DNA of 46,439 nt, from IMG/VR virus record IMGVR_UViG_3300005265_000009, positions 1 through 46,439 of that record. One strand, 5' to 3'. Position numbers and translations under genes: made by a program. Below, piece by piece: positions 1 to 8,292 of the stretch. This DNA is from a virus. Position 1 is the stretch's first letter, and each line of letters starts with the position of its first letter. Under the pieces are notes generated by a model, which did not search any database, was not told the DNA's origin, and saw only the letters and a list, made by a program, of their open reading frames with translations.

Positions 1-104
1 TGTTACTTCGCTCTTTTCATTTCCTTTTCCCCCAACAAAAATAAGGTCATTGTTGGCAAATCCAGCACTATCCTCAACCGTTAAAGAAGTTCCGCCTGTA
101 TATT
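1..104. repeat. Terminal direct repeat, left copy (assembly overlap)
   Basis: Bases 1-104 are identical to bases 46336-46439. The repeat lies inside the adaptor coding region, and the reading frame continues without a break from base 1 to base 46335. It is therefore best read as the overlap left by linearising a circular or circularly permuted genome, not as a true packaged end. Confidence 0.97.
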
Positions 105-168
105 GAGAGGCTACATAAGTATAAGGCGTATCTAATATTTCTGGATTCTTTATAGTTATTATTCTCAT
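1..168 (-). CDS. Phage adaptor (head-tail connector) protein, N-terminal part
   Basis: These are the first 56 codons of a 395-residue protein that crosses the circular join; the remainder is at 45316-46335. The ATG at 166-168 overlaps the stop of the upstream zinc-ribbon gene as ATGA, so the two are translationally coupled. The first residues read MRIITIKNPEILDTPYTYVA, followed by a beta-rich, Ig-like stretch (TSLTVEDSAGF). Joining the two pieces gives an open frame: residue 57 is the Asp codon at 46335-46333. Function is argued at the C-terminal entry. Confidence 0.85.
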   Translation of the reverse strand, partial: MRIITIKNPEILDTPYTYVASQYTGGTSLTVEDSAGFANNDLIFVGGKGNEKSEVT

Positions 169-341
169 TTCTTCTTATTCAATATTGATTTTAGTTTAGA
201 GCGACGATATTCTCTTACACTCTCTTCAATACTATTCCTGCACTTGGCACATAAATCCAAAACACCATCTTCAAATACAACCCTATCAAGTGGTTGCTTA
301 AATTCTTTTTTACATTTATCACAAATATATATTACTGCCAT
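165..341 (-). CDS. Small zinc-ribbon protein (58 aa)
   Basis: This 58-residue protein starts MAVIYICDKCKKEF and has two CxxC pairs, CDKC near residues 7-10 and CAKC near 31-34, so it should bind one zinc ion. The tail is basic (LKSILNKKK). The start follows a clear AGGAGG at about 347-352. Its ATG overlaps the TAA of the LamG-like gene (TAATG), and its TGA overlaps the adaptor ATG (ATGA). It therefore sits in a coupled late-gene string, but its role is unknown. Confidence 0.75.
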   Translation of the reverse strand: MAVIYICDKCKKEFKQPLDRVVFEDGVLDLCAKCRNSIEESVREYRRSKLKSILNKKK

Positions 342-1417
342 TATATCACTCCTCCTAATCCTAAAACACTAAAAACATTTTCCTCACTACCGACCGAAAC
401 AGTAGGAAGCGATGATCTCGCTCCATGAGGAAAACTACTTTCTACTGCCTTAGAAAACCGCAAACCGTATAAATAACCCTGGGTCTCATTCGTCATAGAG
501 CTTCCATCAAACAGGGCAAAAATAGTAGCTCTATTATTGCTGTTTGTCCCCTTAGGATAATAGGAAGCCGATACCGTTTGGTAGAGGCTTCCATCCCGAT
601 AAAACTTCATCTGACTGCCTGTCCACACAATCGCATAATGATGCCAGCCAGAATGAAGAATATAACTAGAGTCAGAAGAAGCGTTATATACATTATTATC
701 TGTATGTATCCACCAAACTTGCATCGTGTTATCATGATATTCCACAAAAAATTTATTCCACTCACCTGAAGCACCAGATCGCCAATAGTTCATTAGTTGT
801 CTTCCATTTCCAGTTTGCGGTAGCTTTCCCCAGAACTCAATTGTCCTTAGAGGATAAGTGCTACTGCCCCAATACCCCGCATCCTGAGACCAATCGTTTC
901 TATAGAGATAATGCTCATCTCCCCCATCAGCATAAATTGACTTGTAAAACGGAGCGTCTGACGAGTATGAACAACCAGCACTTGACAAATCGCAATCTGG
1001 CGTTAACTGCCCGCCCGCATAATCATTAAGAGTGCTGTCGAAATAATAAAGCGAAAGAGTGTTGCTATCCTTCCGTGGAACAAATATCTTCGTCCTGTCT
1101 GCTGGAGGAGAACCAGCACCAGAATAGCCATAATAAAGATAATAATTGCTATCAGAACTACCAGAAGAAATAGCATTATCAATAGCAAAATACCAAGCAG
1201 TATCTGAATAGATGTAACGATTCTTTTCCGTCCACGAAGTGCCGCCATTCCACCTAACAATTCTCACATCGTTTCTATTAGCAAGTTTTTCTGTAAGTGA
1301 GCCGAGATTAAAAGTCCCTTTTGCTAAAAATGTTGAGGGAACAGCACTAGAACCTGCACTAACAGTTAGTTTTCTTCGATACTTATATCTGGCATCCCAC
1401 CAAGTTCCAGCACTCAT
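341..1417 (-). CDS. LamG/concanavalin-like virion protein, putative receptor-binding
   Basis: A 358-residue protein rich in Trp, Tyr, Ser and Gly. The stretch around residues 190-310 (RTIEFWGKL, GWHHYAIVWTGSQMKFYRDG) matches the LamG-type jelly-roll fold (Laminin_G_3-like), in which a WHHYA-x-W-x-G-x-x-x-x-Y-x-D-G pattern is typical. Such domains bind sugars on tail spikes and fibres. The N-terminal part (TWWDARYKYRRKLTV) resembles the beta-sandwich domain often found before LamG. It lies among fibre-like genes, just upstream of the adaptor in transcription order. Adhesion to host surface glycans is an inference. Confidence 0.7.
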   Translation of the reverse strand: MSAGTWWDARYKYRRKLTVSAGSSAVPSTFLAKGTFNLGSLTEKLANRNDVRIVRWNGGTSWTEKNRYIYSDTAWYFAIDNAISSGSSDSNYYLYYGYSGAGSPPADRTKIFVPRKDSNTLSLYYFDSTLNDYAGGQLTPDCDLSSAGCSYSSDAPFYKSIYADGGDEHYLYRNDWSQDAGYWGSSTYPLRTIEFWGKLPQTGNGRQLMNYWRSGASGEWNKFFVEYHDNTMQVWWIHTDNNVYNASSDSSYILHSGWHHYAIVWTGSQMKFYRDGSLYQTVSASYYPKGTNSNNRATIFALFDGSSMTNETQGYLYGLRFSKAVESSFPHGARSSLPTVSVGSEENVFSVLGLGGVI

Positions 1418-1423
1418 TTTCTA

Positions 1424-2101
1424 TCATTGTTCACACTCAACAGTAACGAACAAATCAACAGCACTGCTTACGCTGGTAATATCAAGCGTAAGAACCTGAC
1501 CAGCAGTTAGACTAGCACTCGTAATGCTGGTAGTTGAACCAACACTACTGCCAGCAGTGAAAGTGTCGACTGTAGTCGTATTCTTTTGAATTCGCACTCC
1601 AGCAGAACCACTGCCAGTTTTATACCAAATTTTTTTAACAGTCATATTCTGGGGAACGATATATTTCATCCCTTGCTCATCGCCTGTTACCAGCGTTCCC
1701 TTTATTCCCCAAGTAAAAGCACGATTGACCTTCTTTGCATCAACATAAGCCTTAATTGATTGTTGAGTAGCCAACGCTGTAGCCGAATTAGAAGCCATAT
1801 CGTCTTCATCTTTAATGGCTGTACCCGAAACACTGCCGTTTATCTTTGGAGAATCAAGAGTTTTGTTTGTAAGAGTTTGGGTAGCTGTTTTACCAACAGC
1901 CTTATCAGAGCCAGTTACTTCACTTAACTTGTAGTCGTGAGAATCAGTGTCAGCAGACCCATCAATTCCCACCTTTGCTTCGATTTTTTCAATTGCGTCA
2001 TTTATATCCTGATGCTGGGTAATGTGATTTGGAGAGTTTAACTTATCACCGCTCTGGGGATCAGTAAAAGAATCTAATGCGGTCGGAAAACTTGATGCCA
2101 T
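1424..2101 (-). CDS. Fibre-like structural protein
   Basis: A 225-residue protein. The segment TATQTLTNKTLDSPKINGS (about residues 72-90) is the TLTNKTL motif common in trimeric phage fibre shafts, followed by an Ala/Ser-rich helical stretch ending AYVDAKK. The C-terminal part from about residue 128 is a compact beta domain rich in Thr and Ser (TVDTFTAGSSVGSTTSITSASL). An N-terminal helix with HITQHQDINDAIEKIEAKVG may attach or trimerise it. No catalytic motif is seen. A short tail fibre or fibre-attachment protein is the best reading. Confidence 0.6.
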   Translation of the reverse strand: MASSFPTALDSFTDPQSGDKLNSPNHITQHQDINDAIEKIEAKVGIDGSADTDSHDYKLSEVTGSDKAVGKTATQTLTNKTLDSPKINGSVSGTAIKDEDDMASNSATALATQQSIKAYVDAKKVNRAFTWGIKGTLVTGDEQGMKYIVPQNMTVKKIWYKTGSGSAGVRIQKNTTTVDTFTAGSSVGSTTSITSASLTAGQVLTLDITSVSSAVDLFVTVECEQ

Positions 2102-2154
2102 ATCAATAAATCTTAATAAACAAATAAACCATTAACTAATTATGGCACAACTAA

Positions 2155-3225
2155 TTACTGGATGTCAACAGATGGCTTATCTTCTTCTACAGAAACTGAT
2201 ATAGATTTTCTCTCAACACTAATAGCAAGAGCATTCCTTGAAGTTGCAATAGCTGGAGTAGAGGAATTTACATTTACTCTTGAGACGCTTCTTGAAACGC
2301 CCATCTTGGGAGCATAAGGATACAGCAAAGTTGTTGTCGTTGAACTAGACGTCGATGACGACGTACTAGTACTAGTAGTAGTCGTTGACGTACTTGTCGA
2401 TGTGCTCGTACTCGTCGATGTAGATGAAGATGTGCTCGTCGATGTAGATGAAGATGTAGATGTAGATGTGGTCGTCGTCGACGTCGACGAACTTGTACTA
2501 GTCGATGTACTAGTAGAACTGGATGTACTTGTACTGGTAGTAGTTGTAGAAGTTGACGTTGAAGTAGAAGTAGAGGTTGATGTCGAAGTAGAGGTTGATG
2601 TCGAAGTAGAAGTTGATGTTGAAGTAGAAGTTGATGTTGTCGTCGATGTACTAGTAGTTGTTATCTCAGTATAAACAACTTCTAGCTCAGGCTTATTAGT
2701 TGCACTATCCCCAGAAGCTATTCCCAAAATGTGGAGATCTGTTGGAGCAGTGTTATTCAAATCGTGTTCTGTAATAATAGCAATTTTCGTCTCACCAGTC
2801 GGATTTATAAACCCGATTCCATCACTGTTCAAGCTAATCGACATTTCTCCAGTGCTGGAAGAATACCCGCTAGAACCAGGAGTAGTAAAATCTACAGAGC
2901 TATAATCACTGGTGCTATACGGCGTATTAGCACTATGACTGACAACATAAATTACTGGAGCATTAGTTACATTCTTCCCATAGATCTTTAGAGTAGCAGA
3001 AGTAATTGAAATATTATCTGGCAAAGCAGAAGTATCAAAGTTAATAAAAACCCTTTTATTTGTATAGCCACTGTCAGAATCGTAACTTGACTCGATTGTT
3101 ACAGTTTCATACGGCGTCCAAACGAACTGTGAGCTCGAACTGTCTCTAGCACCACTCCAGGTTGACTCCTCTATCCTACCGAGTTCGGAATCTGAAGCTG
3201 GTGCAGTAAAAGTCATCGTCGCCAT
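2155..3225 (-). CDS. DNRLRE-like virion protein with 111-residue Ser/Thr tract
   Basis: A 356-residue protein in three parts. Residues 1 to about 185 form a beta-sandwich domain resembling DNRLRE/CBM-type modules (VFINFDTSALPDNISITSATLKIYG, then CHO-binding-like strands to LEVVYTEI). Next come about 111 residues made only of Ser and Thr. The last 57 residues (from LLYPYAPKMG) are a separate basic/acidic tail. The Ser/Thr tract is mucin-like and could be extended, glycosylated, or both. The next genes downstream in the same strand are the fibre-like proteins; the glycan island is immediately upstream. Probably a surface-exposed virion protein. Confidence 0.65.
   Translation of the reverse strand: MATMTFTAPASDSELGRIEESTWSGARDSSSSQFVWTPYETVTIESSYDSDSGYTNKRVFINFDTSALPDNISITSATLKIYGKNVTNAPVIYVVSHSANTPYSTSDYSSVDFTTPGSSGYSSSTGEMSISLNSDGIGFINPTGETKIAIITEHDLNNTAPTDLHILGIASGDSATNKPELEVVYTEITTTSTSTTTSTSTSTSTSTSTSTSTSTSTSTSTSTSTSTTTTSTSTSSSTSTSTSTSSSTSTTTTSTSTSSSTSTSTSSSTSTSTSTSTSTSTTTTSTSTSSSTSSSTTTTLLYPYAPKMGVSRSVSRVNVNSSTPAIATSRNALAISVERKSISVSVEEDKPSVDIQ
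2329..2661 (-). repeat. Ser/Thr-coding degenerate repeat tract
   Basis: Every one of about 111 minus-strand codons here specifies Thr or Ser, using mixed synonymous codons (ACA, ACG, ACT, TCG, TCT, AGT). The DNA is an imperfect array of GTCGA/GTTGA-type units, not a simple repeat. The complement encodes a Val/Asp/Glu-rich frame that is a mirror artefact. Similar tracts occur at 14934-15023 and 43493-43549. Confidence 0.9.
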
Positions 3226-3253
3226 ATTTCTCTAGTATAACATTAAACCATAT

Positions 3254-4141
3254 TCAAAGGTCGACACGCTCTACCCTTCCTCTTCTCCCTCTTGCTACAG
3301 TAGGATGATGACCAGGATTTTCCCATAAAGAAGCCCAATTATTCCACCTTAATTTATCATCAAAAACAATCCCTTGTTTTTCCACTTCTTCCATCTTCTT
3401 TTTAGTTGTGTCGGGAGAGCCAGAGCTTCCCCAAAAATGATAGACCCACGAGCGAGAAGTAGCAACCATTCTATATTTTCCTCCTCCCCAATCTGGATCA
3501 TAAGCCCTACCGTTGAGATCATAGTCTTCCCCACCACCAGGATAAAAGCGTTCATCAAAAAAGCCCACTTTCTTGAATAAGTCCATTCTGAAAGTAGTTC
3601 CCCAGGTTACAATTCCATCAATCCAGCCATGAACATTATTAAGCAACCAATTGTATCCTTCTTCTGTTTTTGCTCTTTCTAGGTCAATTGGCCTCCCGTT
3701 CTCATCTACATACAGCACTCCTCTTCCATCCTCCGTCAAAATCCTTCCCTCAGGAGCCTTTCCGCCATATCCCCAAGCTGCCTCACAAGGAGACATTGGA
3801 TTTACGGCCAAACAATTTTCTCCAACCATCTTAAATGTCTCTTCTATCCCCGACCACCATTTTTTATTCAGAAACAGGACGTCGTCATTGAAACAACTTA
3901 CATAAGGCGTGTCTACCAGCCTGATGCCAGTATTCATTGCCTTAGCAAAACCAAGATTTCTATAAACTCTGATATACAAATGAACCCATTTCTTTACCTT
4001 TTCGTATACCCCGCCTGGAGTCTGATCAATGAGAATTACTCTAAAGATCCCAGGGTCAGTATTCTCATACAACGACTCCAGGCAGGGCACGATGAAATCG
4101 TTTCTAATAATTGGTATTACAAACGTCGTCCTTAATTTCAT
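3254..4141 (-). CDS. GT2-like glycosyltransferase
   Basis: A 295-residue cytosolic protein with the GT-A fold signature of family 2. It opens TTFVIPIIRNDFIVPCLESL, has the nucleotide-binding region VILIDQ, then NLGFAKAMNTGIRLVDTPYVSCFNDDV, where NDD is the DxD-type metal and nucleotide-sugar site. WGTTFRMDLFKKVGFFDE and GGEDYDLNGR near residues 190-215 are the usual acceptor-side ED motif. It should transfer a sugar from an NDP-sugar; donor and acceptor are unknown. It is last in the glycan island, and its start overlaps the upstream epimerase stop by ATGA. Confidence 0.85.
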   Translation of the reverse strand: MKLRTTFVIPIIRNDFIVPCLESLYENTDPGIFRVILIDQTPGGVYEKVKKWVHLYIRVYRNLGFAKAMNTGIRLVDTPYVSCFNDDVLFLNKKWWSGIEETFKMVGENCLAVNPMSPCEAAWGYGGKAPEGRILTEDGRGVLYVDENGRPIDLERAKTEEGYNWLLNNVHGWIDGIVTWGTTFRMDLFKKVGFFDERFYPGGGEDYDLNGRAYDPDWGGGKYRMVATSRSWVYHFWGSSGSPDTTKKKMEEVEKQGIVFDDKLRWNNWASLWENPGHHPTVARGRRGRVERVDL

Positions 4142-5124
4142 TTCTCAAGTCTTTTCTTCCAGTAGGTAATAACTCGGTCAAGCCCCTCGTCAAGACTGAT
4201 TTTCGGCTCCCAGCCAGTGTATTTCTTAATTTTGTCGTTTTTAGAATTGAGGTAAAAAATCTCTCCAGGTCTAATTTCAAACTGATCCCAATGGACCGTT
4301 CCATGCCAATCCAGTTTCCTAGCTATTTTCTCGACAAGCTCCCTGATTGAGAGACCGTTAGCTGGACCAACATTGAACACTTCTCCATAAACAGCTTCGT
4401 TATCTGTTTCCATAAGCGTTTGATAAGCATCGACCATGTCATCGATGTAAATAAAGTTCCTTACTGGTTCGCCCCTTCCCATTTTGATTTCCTTTGGATT
4501 CTCTAGCATCCTGGTAACGATGGCCTCGACTACGAAATAACTATCGTGCTTCCTTCCATAGCAATTTGTTCCTCTAATAGCCGCAAATGGAAACTTATAC
4601 GAACGCCACATATACTGCAAATACAACTCTGCTGCCCTTTTGGCTACAGCATAGGGGCAATTCGGCTTTAGCTCAATATCTTCAGTAAAGGGAACTGGGT
4701 CTTGGACGCCATAGACCTCCATCGTCGAAGCAAAAACAAACCTCTTCAAGTTTGGCAGCGTTTCCCTTGCCGCCTCAGCCAAATTAATCGTTCCAAGATA
4801 GTTAACCTCAGTTACCTCTTGAGGATGATAAAAGCTATAGCTCACTGGTGTAATTGCTCCCAAATGGACAATATAGTCTGGTTCAAATTCCTCCAATGCC
4901 CAACGCAAAGTGTAATAATCACGCAAATCCCCCTTGAAAAGCATAGCCTTTCCCCTGATTGACTCAAGGGTTGGACCATATGTTGGATGGTGCCTAATTA
5001 GGCCACCAACTACATAGCCATCTTTGTGTAGCTTCTGAGCCAAATGCGACCCGATGAAGCCACCAATACCAGTAATAAAAACCTTCCCTTTTCTTGAGAA
5101 GGTCCGTCGCACTTCGTTTTTCAT
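4138..5124 (-). CDS. NAD-dependent nucleotide-sugar epimerase/dehydratase (SDR)
   Basis: A 328-residue extended short-chain dehydrogenase/reductase. GIGGFIGSHLAQ near residues 20-31 is the GxxGxxG NAD-binding loop, and YAVAK near 150-160 is the catalytic YxxxK, with a Ser/Thr-rich strand (FVFASTMEVYG) before it. The length and the RGTNCYGRKHDSY segment fit GDP-mannose 4,6-dehydratase or UDP-glucose 4-epimerase relatives. It would make an activated sugar for the neighbouring transferases. ATGA overlaps on both sides place it in one operon. The exact product sugar cannot be read from sequence. Confidence 0.88.
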   Translation of the reverse strand: MKNEVRRTFSRKGKVFITGIGGFIGSHLAQKLHKDGYVVGGLIRHHPTYGPTLESIRGKAMLFKGDLRDYYTLRWALEEFEPDYIVHLGAITPVSYSFYHPQEVTEVNYLGTINLAEAARETLPNLKRFVFASTMEVYGVQDPVPFTEDIELKPNCPYAVAKRAAELYLQYMWRSYKFPFAAIRGTNCYGRKHDSYFVVEAIVTRMLENPKEIKMGRGEPVRNFIYIDDMVDAYQTLMETDNEAVYGEVFNVGPANGLSIRELVEKIARKLDWHGTVHWDQFEIRPGEIFYLNSKNDKIKKYTGWEPKISLDEGLDRVITYWKKRLEK

Positions 5125-6086
5125 GCTGCCTCCTCTATTAATTTAACCCATAACGGCATAATTTTTTCTGCTGAATAGTTTTCCTCGATAAAGTGTCTAT
5201 ATTCCTCAGAATCATATGGCTCATTGAGGATTCTATCAATTAGCTCATCTAGAGACGTCCAGACATATTTTCCCCAAATATCTTTTGCTCCAACAAAGTT
5301 ATGAGGAAATGCCTTAATTCCCTTGGCCATAGCCTCAGCAACAGTCAGCGAAAATGCCGCCTTTTGTTCAAAGGTAATCAGAAAATTCTTATCTTCAAGC
5401 CACTCGTCAATACTTCTCACTCTGTCAGTATAAAAAATGAAATTATCTTCTAAACCAAGCTCTCTAACAATGTGGTACATATACCTCGGCTGCCAAGAAT
5501 GAACGCCCTTCAACATATCCCCACGCAAATGAACTTTCCATCCCCGATCGCCAGTTCTCTCAATAAGAAGGTGAAGAAATTGAGGAATCATTTCTGGTGA
5601 TTTGGCGTGCCACATCTTACCAATCACCGCAATATCTTTCCCCTTACCGTCTCGATAATCAAACTTCCATTTATTAAGATCGATTGTCAATGGAATGTGC
5701 CTAATTTTCAAATGAGGAAATCCAGAGAAATCAAATTCGTAGTCCATAAATTCCCAAATATGTTTTGCCATATATACCAAATGGGTTACATTACTCCAGT
5801 TAACATACCTATACTGGTTTGCATAAACTTCAATGTCAACTGGCCTTACGACAATCTTCTTGTTTTTCCAATTATATTTTTTCCCCTTCCATTCCCACTT
5901 GCTAAGCTGAATCGCATTATTAGCTGCCCACTCACAAATCACAACGTCAGCCCACTCAACTAGCTCTGGGTCAAAATAAACTGACCTTTTTACCTCGTAA
6001 TTGAGACTACACAACCAGTCATACAAAACCTGGGTTGTTGCCCACCCCCTACCAAGATCGTCGAAAATTACAACTTTCTTGCTCAT
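5121..6086 (-). CDS. GT4-like glycosyltransferase (GT-B fold)
   Basis: The start is taken at the ATG at 6084-6086 (MSKKVVIFDDLGRG), which overlaps the methyltransferase stop as ATGA; an upstream in-frame start at 6149 would overlap far more. The protein is about 321 residues. The C-terminal half has GKDIAVIGKMWHAKSPEMIPQ, the donor-domain opening of GT-B enzymes, and EQKAAFSLTVAEAMAKG, the E-x7-E motif of family 4. No signal peptide or membrane helix is seen. It should act in the cytosol on a nucleotide sugar; substrate unknown. Confidence 0.78.
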   Translation of the reverse strand: MSKKVVIFDDLGRGWATTQVLYDWLCSLNYEVKRSVYFDPELVEWADVVICEWAANNAIQLSKWEWKGKKYNWKNKKIVVRPVDIEVYANQYRYVNWSNVTHLVYMAKHIWEFMDYEFDFSGFPHLKIRHIPLTIDLNKWKFDYRDGKGKDIAVIGKMWHAKSPEMIPQFLHLLIERTGDRGWKVHLRGDMLKGVHSWQPRYMYHIVRELGLEDNFIFYTDRVRSIDEWLEDKNFLITFEQKAAFSLTVAEAMAKGIKAFPHNFVGAKDIWGKYVWTSLDELIDRILNEPYDSEEYRHFIEENYSAEKIMPLWVKLIEEAA

Positions 6087-6610
6087 TTTTGGGCCACTCC
6101 AATAAAATGGTTTCCCTGCATAAATGAATGAAACATCTTCCAACCACAATCTGTTACTAGTTTAACAATCGAGTCTCTAGTAAAAGTTGTGTTGTGGAAT
6201 GGGTTTGCTCCCGCCTCTTCATTAAGCGGGACGGAAAAGACAAATAGCCTGTTTGCCCTTCGGTAGAATTTCTTAACCAAGTTTTCTGGATTAACTAAAT
6301 GCTCCAGCGTCTCAATCGATACAGCAACATCACAACGCACTATATCTCCCCTCTCTAAATCAGTTACATGAAAAGCGGTATTATCCGTTTTTCTAGATAC
6401 AGCAACACTAACTGCTCTTCGATCAATATCGTATCCGTGGACAAATTTAGCCACCTCAGCCAAAAGTCTACTGCCGTAGCCAGTACCACAAGCTGCATCG
6501 ACAACTATCTCCCCAGGATTGACAAATCCCCTCGCCAGCAAATATCTAGCAATGTGAGCATTATCGGCCCCAGATGGATTTTTTAGATTAGGATCGTACC
6601 AGCCAGGCAT
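6083..6610 (-). CDS. SAM-dependent methyltransferase (class I)
   Basis: A 175-residue protein with the SAM-binding loop VVDAACGTGYGSRLL (about residues 36-50), acidic strand-2 end HGYDIDR, and strand 4 DVAVSIETLEHLVNP, matching small-molecule methyltransferases (Methyltransf_11/23 type). The lack of a target-recognition region argues against a DNA enzyme. Lying between glycosyltransferases, it probably methylates a sugar, for example as a glycan cap. It overlaps the next gene by ATGA and abuts the upstream transferase. Confidence 0.82.
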   Translation of the reverse strand: MPGWYDPNLKNPSGADNAHIARYLLARGFVNPGEIVVDAACGTGYGSRLLAEVAKFVHGYDIDRRAVSVAVSRKTDNTAFHVTDLERGDIVRCDVAVSIETLEHLVNPENLVKKFYRRANRLFVFSVPLNEEAGANPFHNTTFTRDSIVKLVTDCGWKMFHSFMQGNHFIGVAQK

Positions 6611-7326
6611 TAGAGAAACTCCTTTCTAATTAAATCCCAATCGTCCTTAGGCAAATTAGTTGGCGAATGGCCGTGGTCTTCGGGTTTCATGTTTTTGTCG
6701 TATCCCCAATTCTCGTCTCCAAAAACGTGGTAGCACCTAACATAACTTGCCCATCCGACTTTTTTGCCCTCTTTTCTAATTCTCTCAGAAATCCAGTACT
6801 CCTCATGTCCTCTTAATGGTCTTCTATCACACCACGCCCCCAGCTTCTTCACCAAAGCAGTACGCATAATTCTCATATAGCCAGGAACGTGAGAGAATTC
6901 AAGAACTTCTGGCGGCCCGTCTCCAAATATGTCTCCAGTTCCGACCAATACTTGTGGTCTCAAAGCTATTGCTCCGTATTCTGGGTATACCCTCATCAAC
7001 CTAATAAGCTCTCCTAACCAGTCTTCTGCCTCCCACAATTTATTTCTTGGTCTGGGAACCAAAATGTCGTTGTCTGTAGAAATGAATAAATCGCTTTCGA
7101 CAAAGTTCATTCCGATATTCTTAGCAGCCTCCAGGCCGTAGTTCTTATCCAACTTAACATAAATATCGGCCTGGTCGGTTAACCACCACTGAAACTCCCT
7201 CTTAGAACCATTGTCAATAACGATAAGCCTGAACGGCGTTTTTGTGTTCTTTTTTAGTGTCTTAATACAAAGCCGACAGATATCCTCACGCCTCCACGTA
7301 GTTAGAACGATATCAGTCGTTTCCAT
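6610..7326 (-). CDS. GT2-like glycosyltransferase
   Basis: A 238-residue GT-A protein: METTDIVLTTWRREDICRLCIKTL opens the nucleotide-binding domain, LIVIDNGS follows, and DKNYGLEAAKNIGMNFVESDLFISTDNDI carries the DxD-type TDNDI motif. GHEEYWISERIRKEGKK near residue 170 is the acceptor-side E motif. It belongs to the same broad family as the genes at 3254 and 7313 but is not a close copy. It overlaps the upstream transferase by 14 bases. Donor and acceptor sugars unknown. Confidence 0.83.
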   Translation of the reverse strand: METTDIVLTTWRREDICRLCIKTLKKNTKTPFRLIVIDNGSKREFQWWLTDQADIYVKLDKNYGLEAAKNIGMNFVESDLFISTDNDILVPRPRNKLWEAEDWLGELIRLMRVYPEYGAIALRPQVLVGTGDIFGDGPPEVLEFSHVPGYMRIMRTALVKKLGAWCDRRPLRGHEEYWISERIRKEGKKVGWASYVRCYHVFGDENWGYDKNMKPEDHGHSPTNLPKDDWDLIRKEFL

Positions 7327-8038
7327 AAGGCAACTCCTTTTGTCCCCTAATCATAACCACATAAGGAGCAATATTTAACTTCTTTGGTTCATAATGCCTA
7401 GTGAGCATATAGAAAAAAGCCCAGTCATCACCCCAAGGATTACCTAAATCTTCTCTTTCGCCATAGATTTCTACTAACTCTGGGAACATTTTTTTGATTT
7501 TTCTGCCAAAGGTATATGGATCTCTTGCTTCGGGCAAAAAACCCGTTTTTTCTAAGCAGGCACGCCTGAAAATAAAGCCTCCACTCATAATGTCTCCTGA
7601 CCCAAAAATCTCGTCTTTATGATGAACCAGCGGCATTCTTAGTGAAACGCCCCAATTGTTCCAAACCACAATACCACCAAAATAAAAAACGTCGTAATTA
7701 GGAAATCTTCTCATTGCCTGGTCCAAAACCTCCAAATAAAATGGCAGGTAAAAATCATCCGCATCAAGCCAGCAAATCCACTCTCCCGTCGCTCTATCCA
7801 TTCCTATGTTTCTAGATATAGCCTTATGTTGGTGCTCGGTGCTGTGTAGCAGAGTTATTCTCTTATCAATCAGCCTAAACGAATTAGCAATGCCACGACT
7901 TTCATCGGTTGAATTGTCATCAACAATAATATATTCCCAATCCTCAAACGACTGATTGATTACTGACTTAATTGTCCTTGAGATGGTTTTTTCGCCGTTA
8001 AACACTGGCGTGATTATGCTAAATTTTGGATTACTCAT
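7313..8038 (-). CDS. GT2 family glycosyltransferase
   Basis: A 241-residue protein with the textbook family-2 start FSIITPVFNGEKTISRTIKS, then YIIVDDNSTDES and the DxD region GEWICWLDADDFYLP. Arg/Asn in AISRNIGMDRATG is also conserved in this family. The C-terminal part (NPWGDDWAFFYML) provides the acceptor-side acidic motif. It is the most canonical transferase of the island. The start is the ATG at 8036-8038, coupled to the upstream YopX-like gene by ATGA. Confidence 0.9.
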   Translation of the reverse strand: MSNPKFSIITPVFNGEKTISRTIKSVINQSFEDWEYIIVDDNSTDESRGIANSFRLIDKRITLLHSTEHQHKAISRNIGMDRATGEWICWLDADDFYLPFYLEVLDQAMRRFPNYDVFYFGGIVVWNNWGVSLRMPLVHHKDEIFGSGDIMSGGFIFRRACLEKTGFLPEARDPYTFGRKIKKMFPELVEIYGEREDLGNPWGDDWAFFYMLTRHYEPKKLNIAPYVVMIRGQKELPYGND

Positions 8039-8292
8039 TTCGCTAGCTTTTTTGCTAAATTACTATTCTTGTAACGATTGCCTACAACAGTAAGAATTTT
8101 TCCCTTTTTTCCTCTCCATCTGCCAATATTCCAACCGACCCTCTTATCATCCCAAGCAACAACAATGTACTTAACATTACTCGCATCCAAAAGATCTCTA
8201 ATACAAACTATGTCGCCCTCCCTAATAGGAACACCAGTTATATCAAACATTCCAGTAAACTGCCTTGGTCTCCAGGGTTTTTCTAAAGCCAT
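8035..8292 (-). CDS. YopX-like small protein
   Basis: An 85-residue protein. RQFTGMFDITGVPIREGDIVCI resembles the YopX/DUF1653-like opening (typically TGLxDxNGxxIYEGDIV), and YIVVAWDDKRVGWNI supplies the following beta strands. YopX-like proteins are common in phages with no firm function. It is odd in a glycan operon, yet its overlaps on both sides (ATGA downstream, 10 bases upstream) show it is part of the transcript. The basic tail SNLAKKLAK suggests nucleic-acid contact, but this is weak. Confidence 0.55.
   Translation of the reverse strand: MALEKPWRPRQFTGMFDITGVPIREGDIVCIRDLLDASNVKYIVVAWDDKRVGWNIGRWRGKKGKILTVVGNRYKNSNLAKKLAK

Noticed and set aside
1-104. True packaged terminal repeats
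   Set aside because: The repeat is inside an uninterrupted gene and the length is typical of assembler overlap. Real direct terminal repeats are usually at gene borders, although this cannot be fully excluded without read depth.
2329-2661. CRISPR array or simple minisatellite
   Set aside because: There are no spaced identical repeats; the units vary by synonymous changes and keep the Ser/Thr reading.
2402-2674. A 90-residue Val/Asp/Glu-rich plus-strand gene
   Set aside because: It is the mirror of the Ser/Thr codon tract on the other strand, with no SD and low complexity.
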